Counted from the stretch's first letter, positions 53,882 through 62,620 are shown. The stretch is 64,000 nt of DNA from Xylanibacter ruminicola (GCF_900142525.1 NZ_FRBD01000020.1:32325-96324); one strand, 5' to 3'. Notes: a model not told the origin generated them from the letters alone. Translations and numbers: made by a program.

Positions 53882-54456
53882 AATTCAAGGTATTTAAAAA
53901 CTATATTATAATATTCTGCTTTACGCTCTGTCCGCATCGGATAAGCTCTTGAGCTGCTTGGCATCCGATAGAGACGCATTGTTCTGTTATCCAGACTGAA
54001 CTCAGCATACTCGCCCACCTTCGGACTCTGTACGCCATAATGGCTGCAAAACACGTCGGTTGCCAATTGTCCTGCCGTTATCACAGCCTTGCACTCTGGC
54101 AGTTGTCTCAGCATAGCGTCCAGATCGGTCTCTTCCACAATCTCCAGATCCTTGTCGGATGCATTATCCTTTGTTCTGCGGATGCGGGTGGCTGTATCGT
54201 ACATTGCTATCCCCTTTTCGTTCAGGAACGGGATGATACTATCCAGATCGTAGCGCTTTTCCTGTTCTAATACGAAGTGCTGTTTGTCGCCATAGAAGCA
54301 GATGCCGAAGATACGCCACATATCGTTGATAAAGTTGGGATAATAGAATGGCATGCACCATCGTTTCTCTGCCGGAGGAAAGGTTCCAAGCATCAGCAGC
54401 TTGGCATTCGCAGGCAGAAATGGCTCAAAGGGATGACTCTCTATAATCTCACTCAT
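53878..54456 (-). CDS. Uracil/hypoxanthine-DNA glycosylase superfamily protein
   Basis: A 192-residue putative base-excision repair enzyme. LLMLGTFPPAEKRWCMPFYYPN near the N-terminus and RMPSSSRAYP near the C-terminus fit the two active-site motifs of the UDG superfamily, closest to the HDG-like subgroup as I recall it. The usual first-motif Asp or Asn is not obvious, so uracil or hypoxanthine activity is uncertain. Its start overlaps the upstream stop by one base; its end overlaps udk. Confidence 0.7.
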   Translation of the reverse strand: MSEIIESHPFEPFLPANAKLLMLGTFPPAEKRWCMPFYYPNFINDMWRIFGICFYGDKQHFVLEQEKRYDLDSIIPFLNEKGIAMYDTATRIRRTKDNASDKDLEIVEETDLDAMLRQLPECKAVITAGQLATDVFCSHYGVQSPKVGEYAEFSLDNRTMRLYRMPSSSRAYPMRTERKAEYYNIVFKYLEL

Positions 54457-55499
54457 TACTCTTTCATCAAATAAACCAATGTTGGCAGATGGTCGCTATA
54501 TCCGTTGAGCCACTTTCCGCCAGCACTCGTGCGCAAGGTATTACCTCTGTATTCGCCTTCCTGCTGAATCAGATAATCACGACGGAATATCTGATAATCC
54601 AGGAGTTTCAAGGTCTTATAATCCTGATTACCGGCCTTGTTAAGCAGATTAGACGAGAGGATAATCTGGTCGAACAGATTCCATGAACCTTGGAATTGGA
54701 GCGTTCCCTGACCAGCAGCCAACATGTTCCACCAGGGATTCCAGAGTCCGCCCTCTTCTACCTCACTGACTTCGCGCTTTGCACCCAGGCATTTTGCCAT
54801 CGACGGGTCATGTGGATCGTCGTTCATATCGCCCATAATAAACAGCTTCACATTGGGATCGTCCTTCTGCAGCGAGTCTTTTACAGCCCTCAGCTGGGTT
54901 CCGCCATCCTCTCGGGCATACGATTTAGCACCTCGCGAAGGCAGATGGTTTACGATAATCGTGACGTGCTCCTTAGCCAATGTACCACTAACCACCAAGA
55001 AACCACGTGTGGCACGTCCGGCATCTTCAGGTCTATTATATATATAAGGTATAAGCTTGTAGTTTCTCACCTTAAACAACTGCGGATTATAGAGCAGCGC
55101 ACAGTCTATGCCACGCTGGTCAGGACCTTCAACATGTATAAACTGTATATTGCGGGCCTTCAATGCAGGCTGATTGCACAAGTCTTCCAAACACTTAGCG
55201 TTCTCAACCTCGGCCACACCTATGGCAGCACAGCCCACTCCAGGCAACTTATCTGTACCCATCTCGGCCAGAACTTTCGACATATTCTGTAGCTTGCATT
55301 TGTACTTTTCGCCAGTCCATTTAAACGTACCTTCGGCCAGAAATTCGTAATCATTTTTACCTTCATCGTGGCACGTATCAAACAGATTTTCAAGATTATA
55401 GAAACCTATACCATATATATTTTGCCCCTTCTTGCACTTAGCCATACCAACAGTCGCAACAAGAAGGAAAACAAACCATAAAAGATGTTTTCTGTACAT
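54456..55499 (-). CDS. Secreted endonuclease/exonuclease/phosphatase family protein
   Basis: A 347-residue EEP-fold protein with a signal peptide (HLLWFVFLLVATVGMA). The fold motifs are FYNLENLFD, GVAEVENAK, HLPSRGAK, IMGDMNDDPHD and the terminal YSDHLPTLVYL with the catalytic His. It should act on nucleic acids or phosphoesters outside the cytoplasm. It heads an operon with the UDG-like gene and udk, so nucleotide salvage is one possible link. The minus-strand promoter is at 55519-55526 (TATTTTTG), with TTTG about 19 bases further upstream. Confidence 0.85.
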   Translation of the reverse strand: MYRKHLLWFVFLLVATVGMAKCKKGQNIYGIGFYNLENLFDTCHDEGKNDYEFLAEGTFKWTGEKYKCKLQNMSKVLAEMGTDKLPGVGCAAIGVAEVENAKCLEDLCNQPALKARNIQFIHVEGPDQRGIDCALLYNPQLFKVRNYKLIPYIYNRPEDAGRATRGFLVVSGTLAKEHVTIIVNHLPSRGAKSYAREDGGTQLRAVKDSLQKDDPNVKLFIMGDMNDDPHDPSMAKCLGAKREVSEVEEGGLWNPWWNMLAAGQGTLQFQGSWNLFDQIILSSNLLNKAGNQDYKTLKLLDYQIFRRDYLIQQEGEYRGNTLRTSAGGKWLNGYSDHLPTLVYLMKE

Positions 55500-55566
55500 A
55501 ATCAGTTATATTTTGTTGCAAAAATAGCATAAAAATCCGAGCAAACAAAGAAAAAAGCACAAAAAG

Positions 55567-55598
55567 TTTGTAAATTCAGAAAAATATTCGTAACTTTG
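55567..55598 (+). promoter_or_regulatory. Promoter of rpmE2
   Basis: TTTG at 55567-55570 and TAACTTTG at 55591-55598, 20 bases apart, leaving a leader of about 45 bases. Confidence 0.7.
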
Positions 55599-55649
55599 CA
55601 CCCGCTTTATGCGAAATTAGTATTTATAACATTAATATTTAAACTCAAA

Positions 55650-55904
55650 ATGAAAAAAGGTATTCATCCAGAAAACTATCGCCCCGTCGTATTCAAGGAT
55701 ATGTCCAACGGCGATATGTTCCTTACGAAGTCTACTGCAAAGACAAATGACACTGTAGAATTCGAAGGCGAAACTTACCCAGTGGTAAAAGTCGAAATCT
55801 CTAGCACCTCTCACCCATTCTACACAGGTAAGAGCAAGCTCGTTGACACAGCAGGACGTGTTGATAAGTTCATGAGCCGCTACGGTAAGGCTGCGAAGAA
55901 GTAA
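55650..55904 (+). CDS. rpmE2: 50S ribosomal protein L31, type B
   Basis: An 84-residue L31. It starts [18 protein letters not shown] and lacks the zinc-binding cysteines of the C+ form, so it is the zinc-independent B type. [15 protein letters not shown] is typical. ATG 55650 is used; an upstream frame start at 55596 overlaps the promoter. A terminator follows. Confidence 0.96.
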   Translation: MKKGIHPENYRPVVFKDMSNGDMFLTKSTAKTNDTVEFEGETYPVVKVEISSTSHPFYTGKSKLVDTAGRVDKFMSRYGKAAKK

Positions 55905-55927
55905 GATAAAAACCGCAAAGAACATCA

Positions 55928-55975
55928 AAAGATGCGTCCATGGTAGTTGCATATGCCAAGGCCGCATCTTTTTAT
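55928..55975 (+). terminator. Terminator after rpmE2
   Basis: AAAAGATGCG pairs with CGCATCTTTT across a loop of about 27 bases and is followed by T-rich sequence. Confidence 0.65.
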
Positions 55976-55991
55976 ATTATTACAACACGAT

Positions 55992-56543
55992 ATGAAAACA
56001 ATTTATGACTTCACTGTCAAGGACAGGAAAGGCAAAGACGTATCCTTGAAGGAATACGCAAACGAGGTATTACTGATTGTTAATACAGCTACCAAGTGTG
56101 GATTCACCCCTCAGTACGATGAACTGGAGAAGCTCTACGAGCAGTATCACAGCCAGGGTTTCGAGATTCTCGACTTCCCTTGCAATCAGTTCGGACAGCA
56201 GGCCCCTGGTACCGACGAGAGTATCCACGAGTTCTGCAAGCTGAACTTTGGTACAGAGTTCCCCCGCTTCAAGAAGGTTAAGGTTAACGGCGACGATGCC
56301 GATCCTCTATACAAGTTCCTGCAGGAGCAGAAGGGTTTTGCCGGTTGGGATATGAGCCACAAGATTGCCCCTATCCTTGACGATATGCTGTCGAAGGAGG
56401 ATCCCGACTACAAGCAGAAGCCCGACATCAAGTGGAATTTCACCAAGTTCCTGATTAACAAGAAAGGCCAGGTTGTTGCTCGTTTCGAGCCTACCGAGAA
56501 TATCGAGAACATTGCCAAGCAAATCGAAGAACTGCTGAAATAA
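55992..56543 (+). CDS. Glutathione peroxidase-like thiol peroxidase
   Basis: A 183-residue peroxidase. The peroxidatic cysteine is Cys36 in NTATKCGFTPQY, with the Gln in FPCNQFG and the Trp in KWNFTKFL completing the catalytic set. Bacterial Cys-type enzymes of this family usually take electrons from thioredoxin. That fits its position 9 bases before trxB. The start is ATG 55992; codons back to 55947 overlap the rpmE2 terminator. Confidence 0.93.
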   Translation: MKTIYDFTVKDRKGKDVSLKEYANEVLLIVNTATKCGFTPQYDELEKLYEQYHSQGFEILDFPCNQFGQQAPGTDESIHEFCKLNFGTEFPRFKKVKVNGDDADPLYKFLQEQKGFAGWDMSHKIAPILDDMLSKEDPDYKQKPDIKWNFTKFLINKKGQVVARFEPTENIENIAKQIEELLK

Positions 56544-56552
56544 TTGATAATT

Positions 56553-57482
56553 ATGAAGACCAAGTGTTTGATTATAGGCAGTGGCCCTGCAGGCTATACT
56601 GCAGCCATCTATGCCTCGCGCGCTAACCTCAATCCTATTGAGTATAGCGGCATGCAGCCTGGTGGACAGCTCACCCAGACCACCGAAGTCGAGAATTTCC
56701 CAGGCTACCCTCAGGGTGTTGACGGAAACCAGATGATGATGGATCTGCGCGAACAGGCCGAGCGCTTTGGCACCGACATCCGCGATGGCGAGATTGTGAA
56801 GGTCGACTTCTCTAAGGCACCTTACGTTTGCACAGCCGATGATGGTACAGAGATCGAAGCCGATACCGTTATCATTGCTACAGGCGCATCGGCTAAGTAT
56901 CTGGGACTCGACGACGAGCGCAAGTACAACGGTCAGGGCGTATCAGCATGCGCTACCTGCGACGGTTTCTTCTATCGCAAGAAGACGGTAGCCGTGGTTG
57001 GTGGTGGCGATACCGCTTGCGAGGATGCCCTCTATCTGGCCGGTCTGGCCAAGAAGGTGTATCTCATAGTCCGCAAGCCTTTCCTCCGTGCCTCTCAGGT
57101 CATGCAGCAGCGTGTTAAGGAGAACGAGAACATCGAGATTCTCTTTGAGCACAACACCCTGGGCCTCTATGGCGAGAATGGTGTTGAGGGCGCTCATCTG
57201 GTAAAGCGTAAGGGCGAACCCGACGAGGAGCTGGTAGACATCGCTATCGATGGTTTCTTCCTGGCTATCGGTCACAAACCTAATACAAACATCTTTAAGG
57301 ATTGGTTGGATATGGACGAGGTTGGCTATCTGAAGAAGATAGACGGCACACCTAAGACCAAGATTCCTGGAATATTCGTTGCAGGCGATTGCGCCGACCC
57401 TGTTTATCGTCAGGCCATCTCTGCAGCAGGTTCAGGTTGCCAGGCAGCCATTGAGGCCGAACGCTACCTCTTGAACCGATAA
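56553..57482 (+). CDS. trxB: Thioredoxin-disulfide reductase
   Basis: A 309-residue FAD/NADPH enzyme. FAD binding is shown by CLIIGSGPAGYTAAIYASRA, the redox-active disulfide by CATCDGFFY, NADPH binding by VVGGGDTACEDAL, and the C-terminal FAD site by GIFVAGDCADP. The start is ATG 56553; a TTG 9 bases earlier is less likely. It probably forms an operon with the upstream peroxidase gene. No thioredoxin gene is seen in the window. Confidence 0.97.
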   Translation: MKTKCLIIGSGPAGYTAAIYASRANLNPIEYSGMQPGGQLTQTTEVENFPGYPQGVDGNQMMMDLREQAERFGTDIRDGEIVKVDFSKAPYVCTADDGTEIEADTVIIATGASAKYLGLDDERKYNGQGVSACATCDGFFYRKKTVAVVGGGDTACEDALYLAGLAKKVYLIVRKPFLRASQVMQQRVKENENIEILFEHNTLGLYGENGVEGAHLVKRKGEPDEELVDIAIDGFFLAIGHKPNTNIFKDWLDMDEVGYLKKIDGTPKTKIPGIFVAGDCADPVYRQAISAAGSGCQAAIEAERYLLNR

Positions 57483-57507
57483 AAAAATCAGTAAGTATAT
57501 AAAATCA

Positions 57508-57537
57508 GAAAAGGCTCGTTTCACAACGAACCTTTTC
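57508..57537 (+). terminator. Terminator after trxB
   Basis: AAAAGGCTCGTT pairs with AACGAACCTTTT (one bulge), followed by CTTTAATTA. Confidence 0.75.
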
Positions 57538-57679
57538 TTTAATTACTTAAAAAACTAAATTAATCAACCATAAACCTTAACCATTAAAATCTTTTTCTGC
57601 TGCAAAGATATAGCAAATATTTTAAATAAATGTTCATTTATAGATTTTTTTGTGTTTAAAATGCGTTAAATCACTTAAA

Positions 57680-57711
57680 TTAAACATTTTCGCGCCTATT
57701 TTAAACATTTT
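57680..57711 (+). promoter_or_regulatory. Two TTAAACATTTT direct repeats 21 bp apart
   Basis: The 11-bp word occurs at 57680-57690 and 57701-57711, two helical turns apart, about 57 bp before the -7 box (TATTTTTG, 57768-57775) of the hybrid kinase gene. The spacing suits a dimeric AraC-type regulator, so self-regulation is possible. The rest of 57538-57679 is AT-rich with no gene. Confidence 0.5.
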
Positions 57712-57796
57712 AACGCTTGAAAAAGCAAATTTTATCGAAAAATCGTCGATAATTCGATTTATTTATTTATTTTTGCACATATAAAACTTATGAATT

Positions 57797-59488
57797 ATGG
57801 ACAGCCGTATACTATTAACCCTCTACATAGTGGCACTAATAGCCATTATTCTCTTCGCAGGACGCCGCTTGTACTTGCGAAGTCAAAGACGAAAGAGGCA
57901 ATTGCAGATGAGTGCTATTTTCACTAATATTACTCATGAACTGCTCACCCCCCTGGCCGTTATCTCGGCTTCGGTAGATAAACTGCGCGATACCGCACCA
58001 GATTATGTACACGAATACGACTTGATGCAATTCAATATTCAGCGCATGGTGCGCCTATTACAGCAGATACTAGAAGCCAGCAAGTCGGATGCAGGAGAGT
58101 TAAGGCTGCTGGTGGCTCAGGGCGATGTAATGAGGTATATACGCGAAACCGCCGAATGCCTGGAGCCGCTCATTGCCAAGAAAGACATGACATTCAGCAT
58201 CAACTGCCAGCCAGAAAGCATGATGGGCTGGATTGATACGGATAAACTAGACAAGATAATCTATAATCTGCTGTCGAATGCGGCAAAATACGGCAAGGTA
58301 GGCGGCCATGTATCTATCGATGCCGTCACCAATAACACATACGATCAGGTAGAAATCAAGGTGAGCGATGATGGCGAAGGCATCTCGCCCAAACACATGA
58401 AATACCTGTTTAAGCGATTCCACGATGGCGATTACCGCAAACATCAGACAATCGGCACCGGACTTGGTCTCTCGCTCACTCGCGATCTGGTTGATCTTAA
58501 CCACGGCACCATCGACTGCAAGAGCGAGGAAGGCAAGGGCACCGTATTCACCGTTACATTACCTATTAATAAAGAGGCCTTTGATCCAAGACAGATAGAC
58601 GAGCAGCATAAAATCGACTTCAGCATACCGAAGAATACCATCGTCGACATCAACACCATCGTGCCCGATGTGAATGCTGAACCCGAAGATGAGACTGAGG
58701 AAGACGGCTACAAGCTGCTGGTGGTAGAAGATAATCTGGAGTTGCTCATGCTGATGAAACAGCTTCTCAAGTCAACCTATCGCGTCTATATAGCCCGCAA
58801 TGGTATAGAGGCGCTGAAAGTCATCAACGAGAAAGAGCTCGACCTGATTATCTCCGATGTGATGATGCCAGAGATGGACGGTCTGGAACTCACCCAAAAG
58901 GTAAAGGCAGACCCCAACTTCAACCATCTGCCCATCATCCTGCTTACAGCCAAGACGCAGGAGAAGGACGAGCAAGAAGCCCTGTTGTACGGTGCCGATG
59001 AGTACCTGAGGAAACCATTCCGCCTCGGCGATCTGAAGTTGCGTATAGATAATATTATCGAAAACCGCAAACGCATGCAGACAGAATTCAGCCAGATGAC
59101 GGAAGAAGAAGAGCAACAGACGATAGAAAAGATACCTGGTGCCGACGATACATTCGTCAAGGAAGCCATCGAGCTAGTACATAAACATATCGACGACGAG
59201 AGCTACGATCGCGATGCCCTAGCTAGCGATATGGGCTCCAGCGCTTCCAGCCTGTATAACAAGCTGCGCTCTATTACGGGCATGCATGTTTCTGCTTTTA
59301 TCCGCGACGTCAGGATGAAAGAGGCCAAGCGGTTGGCTACCGAGAATCCCCGAATGCGTGTAAGCGACTTGGCCTACAGCGTAGGGTTCCACGATCCCCG
59401 CTATTTCGCCACCTGCTTCAAGAAGCACTTTGGCATTCAGCCCAAGGAGTTTCTCGAGAGCTTACAGAAAAAAGAGCGAAAAAAGTAA
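57797..59488 (+). CDS. Hybrid histidine kinase-response regulator with AraC-type DNA-binding domain, no periplasmic sensor
   Basis: A 563-residue one-protein signalling system. One membrane helix (about 6-22) is followed by HisKA with His47 in FTNITHELLTPL. The ATPase domain has N-box NLLSNAAKYG and G-boxes DDGEGISP and GTGLGLS. A receiver domain (Asp354 in IISDVMMPEMDG) and a C-terminal AraC helix-turn-helix (RVSDLAYSVGFHDPRYF) follow. It matches the cytoplasmic half of Bacteroidetes HTCS regulators of polysaccharide use, but lacks the large periplasmic sensor. Its 3' end overlaps the convergent symporter gene by 71 bases. Confidence 0.92.
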   Translation: MDSRILLTLYIVALIAIILFAGRRLYLRSQRRKRQLQMSAIFTNITHELLTPLAVISASVDKLRDTAPDYVHEYDLMQFNIQRMVRLLQQILEASKSDAGELRLLVAQGDVMRYIRETAECLEPLIAKKDMTFSINCQPESMMGWIDTDKLDKIIYNLLSNAAKYGKVGGHVSIDAVTNNTYDQVEIKVSDDGEGISPKHMKYLFKRFHDGDYRKHQTIGTGLGLSLTRDLVDLNHGTIDCKSEEGKGTVFTVTLPINKEAFDPRQIDEQHKIDFSIPKNTIVDINTIVPDVNAEPEDETEEDGYKLLVVEDNLELLMLMKQLLKSTYRVYIARNGIEALKVINEKELDLIISDVMMPEMDGLELTQKVKADPNFNHLPIILLTAKTQEKDEQEALLYGADEYLRKPFRLGDLKLRIDNIIENRKRMQTEFSQMTEEEEQQTIEKIPGADDTFVKEAIELVHKHIDDESYDRDALASDMGSSASSLYNKLRSITGMHVSAFIRDVRMKEAKRLATENPRMRVSDLAYSVGFHDPRYFATCFKKHFGIQPKEFLESLQKKERKK

Positions 59489-60842
59489 GCGCACCGTTCA
59501 TCATCAGCAGCTCGTAACCGAAACGATAGCCTGCCACATTCCAGGTCAACGCATCGATGGCATAACACACCAACGGCGATGCGATGCAGATGTAGGGCAC
59601 ATACTTGTCGCGAGGCACCCTTTTGGTGAGCATTCCAAAAGCAAACAGACCCAGCAACGGCCCGTAAGTATAACTGCACATCACGTAGATAGCATCAATC
59701 ACACTGGTAGAGTTCAGCATTCTGAACAGCATCACCATCACCACAAACAGCACGCTGATAACCAGATGGGCTCTTTTTCTCAGCTGTTCGTCGCCTTCCC
59801 TACCCCTAATATCCACACAGTAGCTGGTGGTTAGCGATGTCAAGGCCGAATCGGCACTCGAAAAAGCAGCCGCTACGATACCTATCGAGAAGGGTATCAA
59901 CACCGACAGACCGCTCTTCTGCACATATCCTGGCAGCAAAGCATCCGACACGCCCTTCTCGCCCAGCATCACCAGCAGCACACCTAGCGACAGGAACAGC
60001 AGATTAGCAGGCACAAAAGCCACGCCGTAGGTACACATATCCTTCTGTGCCTCACGCAGCGACTTGCAAGTCATGTTTTTCTGCATCATATCCTGATCCA
60101 GACCCGTCATCACTATCACGATGAACACGCCACTCAGAAACTGCTTCCAGAAGTTCTGCTTCGATACCCAGTCGTCCATTACAAATATCCTGCTGTGCTC
60201 ATCGGTAGCTATCGCACTCACAGCCTCAGGTATCGTCATGCCCAGCTCGCCTATCACCTTATATATAATAAGGAGTAGCGCCGCAAACAGGCACAGCGTC
60301 TGGAAAGTATCCGTCCACACCAGCGTTTTGATGCCGCCGCCACGGGTGTACAGCCATATCAGCACTACCATCACCGATATCGTCACCACAAACGGGACGC
60401 CCAGCTGGTCGAACACAAACTGCTGCAGTATCATGCACACCACATAGAATCGCGCCACCGCTCCAGCCATCTTCGACAGCAGAAAGAACGACGCCCCCGT
60501 CTTATAGGCCCGCTGCCCCATGCGCATTCCCAGATACGAGTAGATGGTAGTAAGATTAAGCCGGTAGTACAGCGGCAGCAGGATGAAGGCCACAGCGATG
60601 TAGCCCAGAATAAATCCCAGACAGGTCTGCATATAAGTCATATCGATACCGGTCACCATACCTGGCACCGACACAAACGTTACGCCCGATATCGAGGCAC
60701 CAATCATGCCAAAAGCCACCATATACCATGGCGACTGTCGGTTGCCACGAAAGAAGGTATCGTTCGTAGCCCTTCGTCCTGTCAGCCTGCTGATGGCAAA
60801 CAGAACTGCAAAATAACCTAATATTATTGCAATCATCCACAT
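59418..60842 (-). CDS. Sodium:solute symporter (SSS family)
   Basis: A 474-residue transporter with about 13 membrane helices. It starts at ATG 60842; the longer frame from GTG 60854 begins within the -7 box. GMIGASISGVTFVSVPG and AAFSSADSALTSLTTSYCVDI fit the SSS family, which takes up sugars, sialic acid or other solutes with Na+. The last ~23 residues (ending SSRETPWAECQSAS) are encoded opposite the AraC domain of the convergent kinase gene, an unusually long overlap. Confidence 0.88.
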   Translation of the reverse strand: MWMIAIILGYFAVLFAISRLTGRRATNDTFFRGNRQSPWYMVAFGMIGASISGVTFVSVPGMVTGIDMTYMQTCLGFILGYIAVAFILLPLYYRLNLTTIYSYLGMRMGQRAYKTGASFFLLSKMAGAVARFYVVCMILQQFVFDQLGVPFVVTISVMVVLIWLYTRGGGIKTLVWTDTFQTLCLFAALLLIIYKVIGELGMTIPEAVSAIATDEHSRIFVMDDWVSKQNFWKQFLSGVFIVIVMTGLDQDMMQKNMTCKSLREAQKDMCTYGVAFVPANLLFLSLGVLLVMLGEKGVSDALLPGYVQKSGLSVLIPFSIGIVAAAFSSADSALTSLTTSYCVDIRGREGDEQLRKRAHLVISVLFVVMVMLFRMLNSTSVIDAIYVMCSYTYGPLLGLFAFGMLTKRVPRDKYVPYICIASPLVCYAIDALTWNVAGYRFGYELLMMNGALTFFALFSVSSRETPWAECQSAS

Positions 60843-60851
60843 AATCGAGTG

Positions 60852-60859
60852 CAAAGGTA
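60852..60859 (-). promoter_or_regulatory. -7 box of the SSS symporter
   Basis: On the minus strand TACCTTTG, 9 bases before ATG 60842, so the leader is nearly absent. Confidence 0.5.
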
Positions 60860-60873
60860 CACATTTTTATTAA

Positions 60874-60901
60874 ATTCTTAATTCTTAATTCTTAATTCTT
60901 A
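60874..60901. repeat. Four-copy ATTCTTA heptamer between symporter and trpB
   Basis: ATTCTTA occurs four times in tandem, exactly 28 bp. The word is the same as in the nqrE-nqrF gap, in another phase. It lies just before the trpB -7 box (TATCTTTG, 60913-60920). Confidence 0.8.
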
Positions 60902-60984
60902 ATTAAAAATATTATCTTTGCAAGCGGTTTCGGCTTGGCCGCTTGCCTCTACAAGAATTCCAAATTCTAAAAAAAAATATTATT

Positions 60985-62349
60985 ATGTCTAAACAGAAAA
61001 AATTTATCCTCCAGGAGAGTGAGATTCCTACACAGTGGTACAACATTCAGGCTGATATGCCTAATAAACCTATGCCTCCCATCCATCCGGCTACTAAGCA
61101 GCCTCTGGGTGTAGACGACCTGGCACACATCTTCCCACGCGAATGCTGTGTGCAGGAGCTTGATACAGAGCATCGCTGGATCGACATTCCAGAAGATGTA
61201 CTCGACAAGTACAAGTACTACCGCTCTACCCCACTGGTCCGCGCCTATGCCCTCGAAGAGGCACTCGGCACCCCAGCCCACATCTATTTCAAGAACGAGA
61301 GTACCAACCCTCTGGGTTCGCATAAAATCAACTCTGCCCTGCCTCAGTGCTACTATGCCAAGCAGGAGGGCACCAAGAACGTAACCACCGAGACCGGTGC
61401 TGGTCAGTGGGGAGCAGCTCTGAGCTATGCCGCCAAGATCTATGGTCTGGATTGCGCTGTATATCAGGTAAAGATCACCATGCAGCAGAAGCCCTACCGC
61501 TCTAGCATCATGCGTACATTCGGTGCAGTGGTCGAGGGGTCACCCTCTATGTCGACCCGCGCTGGTAAGGACATCCTGACTCGCGACCCCAACCACTCTG
61601 GTTCGCTGGGCACAGCCATTTCTGAGGCTGTTGAGCTGGCCACCACCACCCCCAACTGTAAGTACACCCTTGGTTCGGTATTGAACCACGTAGGTCTGCA
61701 CCAGACCATCATCGGTCTTGAGGCCGAGAAGCAGATGCAGATGGCAGGCGAGTATCCCGATATCGTGATCGGCTGCTTTGGTGGCGGTTCTAACTTTGGC
61801 GGTATTGCCTTCCCATTCATGCGCCACAACCTGAGCGGCGAGCGCCACACAGAGTTCATCGCTGCCGAGCCCGACAGCTGTCCTAAGCTCACTCGCGGAC
61901 AGTTCCGCTACGACTTTGGCGACGAGGCTGGCTACACCCCACTGCTGCCTATGTACACACTGGGTCATAACTTCAAGCCATCAAACATCCACGCTGGCGG
62001 TCTGCGCTACCATGGTGCCGGCATGATTATCTCTCAGCTCATTAAGGACGGCCTGATGCATGGTGTCGACATTCCTCAGCTCGAGACCTTCGAGGCAGGT
62101 ATGCTGTTTGCTCGTACCGAGGGTATCATCCCTGCTCCTGAGAGCTGTCACGCCATCGCAGCTACCATCCGCGAGGCCAACAAGTGCAAGGAAACTGGCG
62201 AGGAGAAGGTAATCCTCTTCAACCTCTCTGGTCACGGATTGATCGATATGCCAAGCTACGAGTCGTACATCAAGGGCGACCTGCAGAACTACACGGTTAC
62301 CGACGAGATGATAGCCGAGAACCTGGCAGAACTCGACAAGCAGCAATAA
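60985..62349 (+). CDS. trpB: Tryptophan synthase beta chain, TrpB2-type
   Basis: A 454-residue PLP enzyme that joins indole and serine to make tryptophan. The PLP lysine lies in NPLGSHKINSALPQ, the phosphate loop in CFGGGSNFGG, and ETGAGQWGAALS is the substrate loop. The length and the N-terminal extension are those of TrpB2, which often acts without a TrpA partner; no trpA is nearby. The start is ATG 60985; an upstream frame from 60943 lies in the leader. A strong terminator follows. Confidence 0.93.
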   Translation: MSKQKKFILQESEIPTQWYNIQADMPNKPMPPIHPATKQPLGVDDLAHIFPRECCVQELDTEHRWIDIPEDVLDKYKYYRSTPLVRAYALEEALGTPAHIYFKNESTNPLGSHKINSALPQCYYAKQEGTKNVTTETGAGQWGAALSYAAKIYGLDCAVYQVKITMQQKPYRSSIMRTFGAVVEGSPSMSTRAGKDILTRDPNHSGSLGTAISEAVELATTTPNCKYTLGSVLNHVGLHQTIIGLEAEKQMQMAGEYPDIVIGCFGGGSNFGGIAFPFMRHNLSGERHTEFIAAEPDSCPKLTRGQFRYDFGDEAGYTPLLPMYTLGHNFKPSNIHAGGLRYHGAGMIISQLIKDGLMHGVDIPQLETFEAGMLFARTEGIIPAPESCHAIAATIREANKCKETGEEKVILFNLSGHGLIDMPSYESYIKGDLQNYTVTDEMIAENLAELDKQQ

Positions 62350-62373
62350 GAAACAAACCTCTAAATAAAAAGT

Positions 62374-62402
62374 AATCCCCGCTAGTAATTCTGGCGGGGA
62401 TT
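62374..62402 (+). terminator. Terminator after trpB
   Basis: AATCCCCGC pairs perfectly with GCGGGGATT (62394-62402) around an 11-base loop, followed by CTTGT. Confidence 0.8.
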
Positions 62403-62446
62403 CTTGTATCAAACTATTTGTATTGACTGTTCAGATAATCTCAACG

Positions 62447-62620
62447 GGATTCAGAAATTCAGAATTCAGTTTTATTTTGAGCCATAAACAGCTATGAAAG
62501 AACAAATCTTTACATAATATAATACTATTATATATAATATAAATATTATATATAATAGTAAATTTCTATCTGCCATTAGAGGGTGCTGCTGAGATAACTG
62601 AATTTTGAATTTCTGAATCC
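62447..62620. repeat. Inverted repeat with ATTCAGAA-word arms and AT palindrome
   Basis: The arms 62447-62471 and 62596-62620 pair over 25 bp with one mismatch. Inside, 62523-62540 and 62543-62560 form a perfect 18-bp AT-rich palindrome with a 2-base loop. The right arm is itself enclosed by GGGTGCTGCT (62581-62590) and AGCAGCACCC (62631-62640), a perfect 10-bp pair. Confidence 0.85.

Noticed and set aside
53878..54456. Assigning ung or mug to the glycosylase-like gene
   Set aside because: The active-site motifs are too diverged to choose a family with confidence.
57603..57610. Minus-strand TATCTTTG box between trxB and the hybrid kinase
   Set aside because: It fits the -7 consensus, but no gene or conserved RNA follows it toward trxB; in AT-rich sequence it may be chance.
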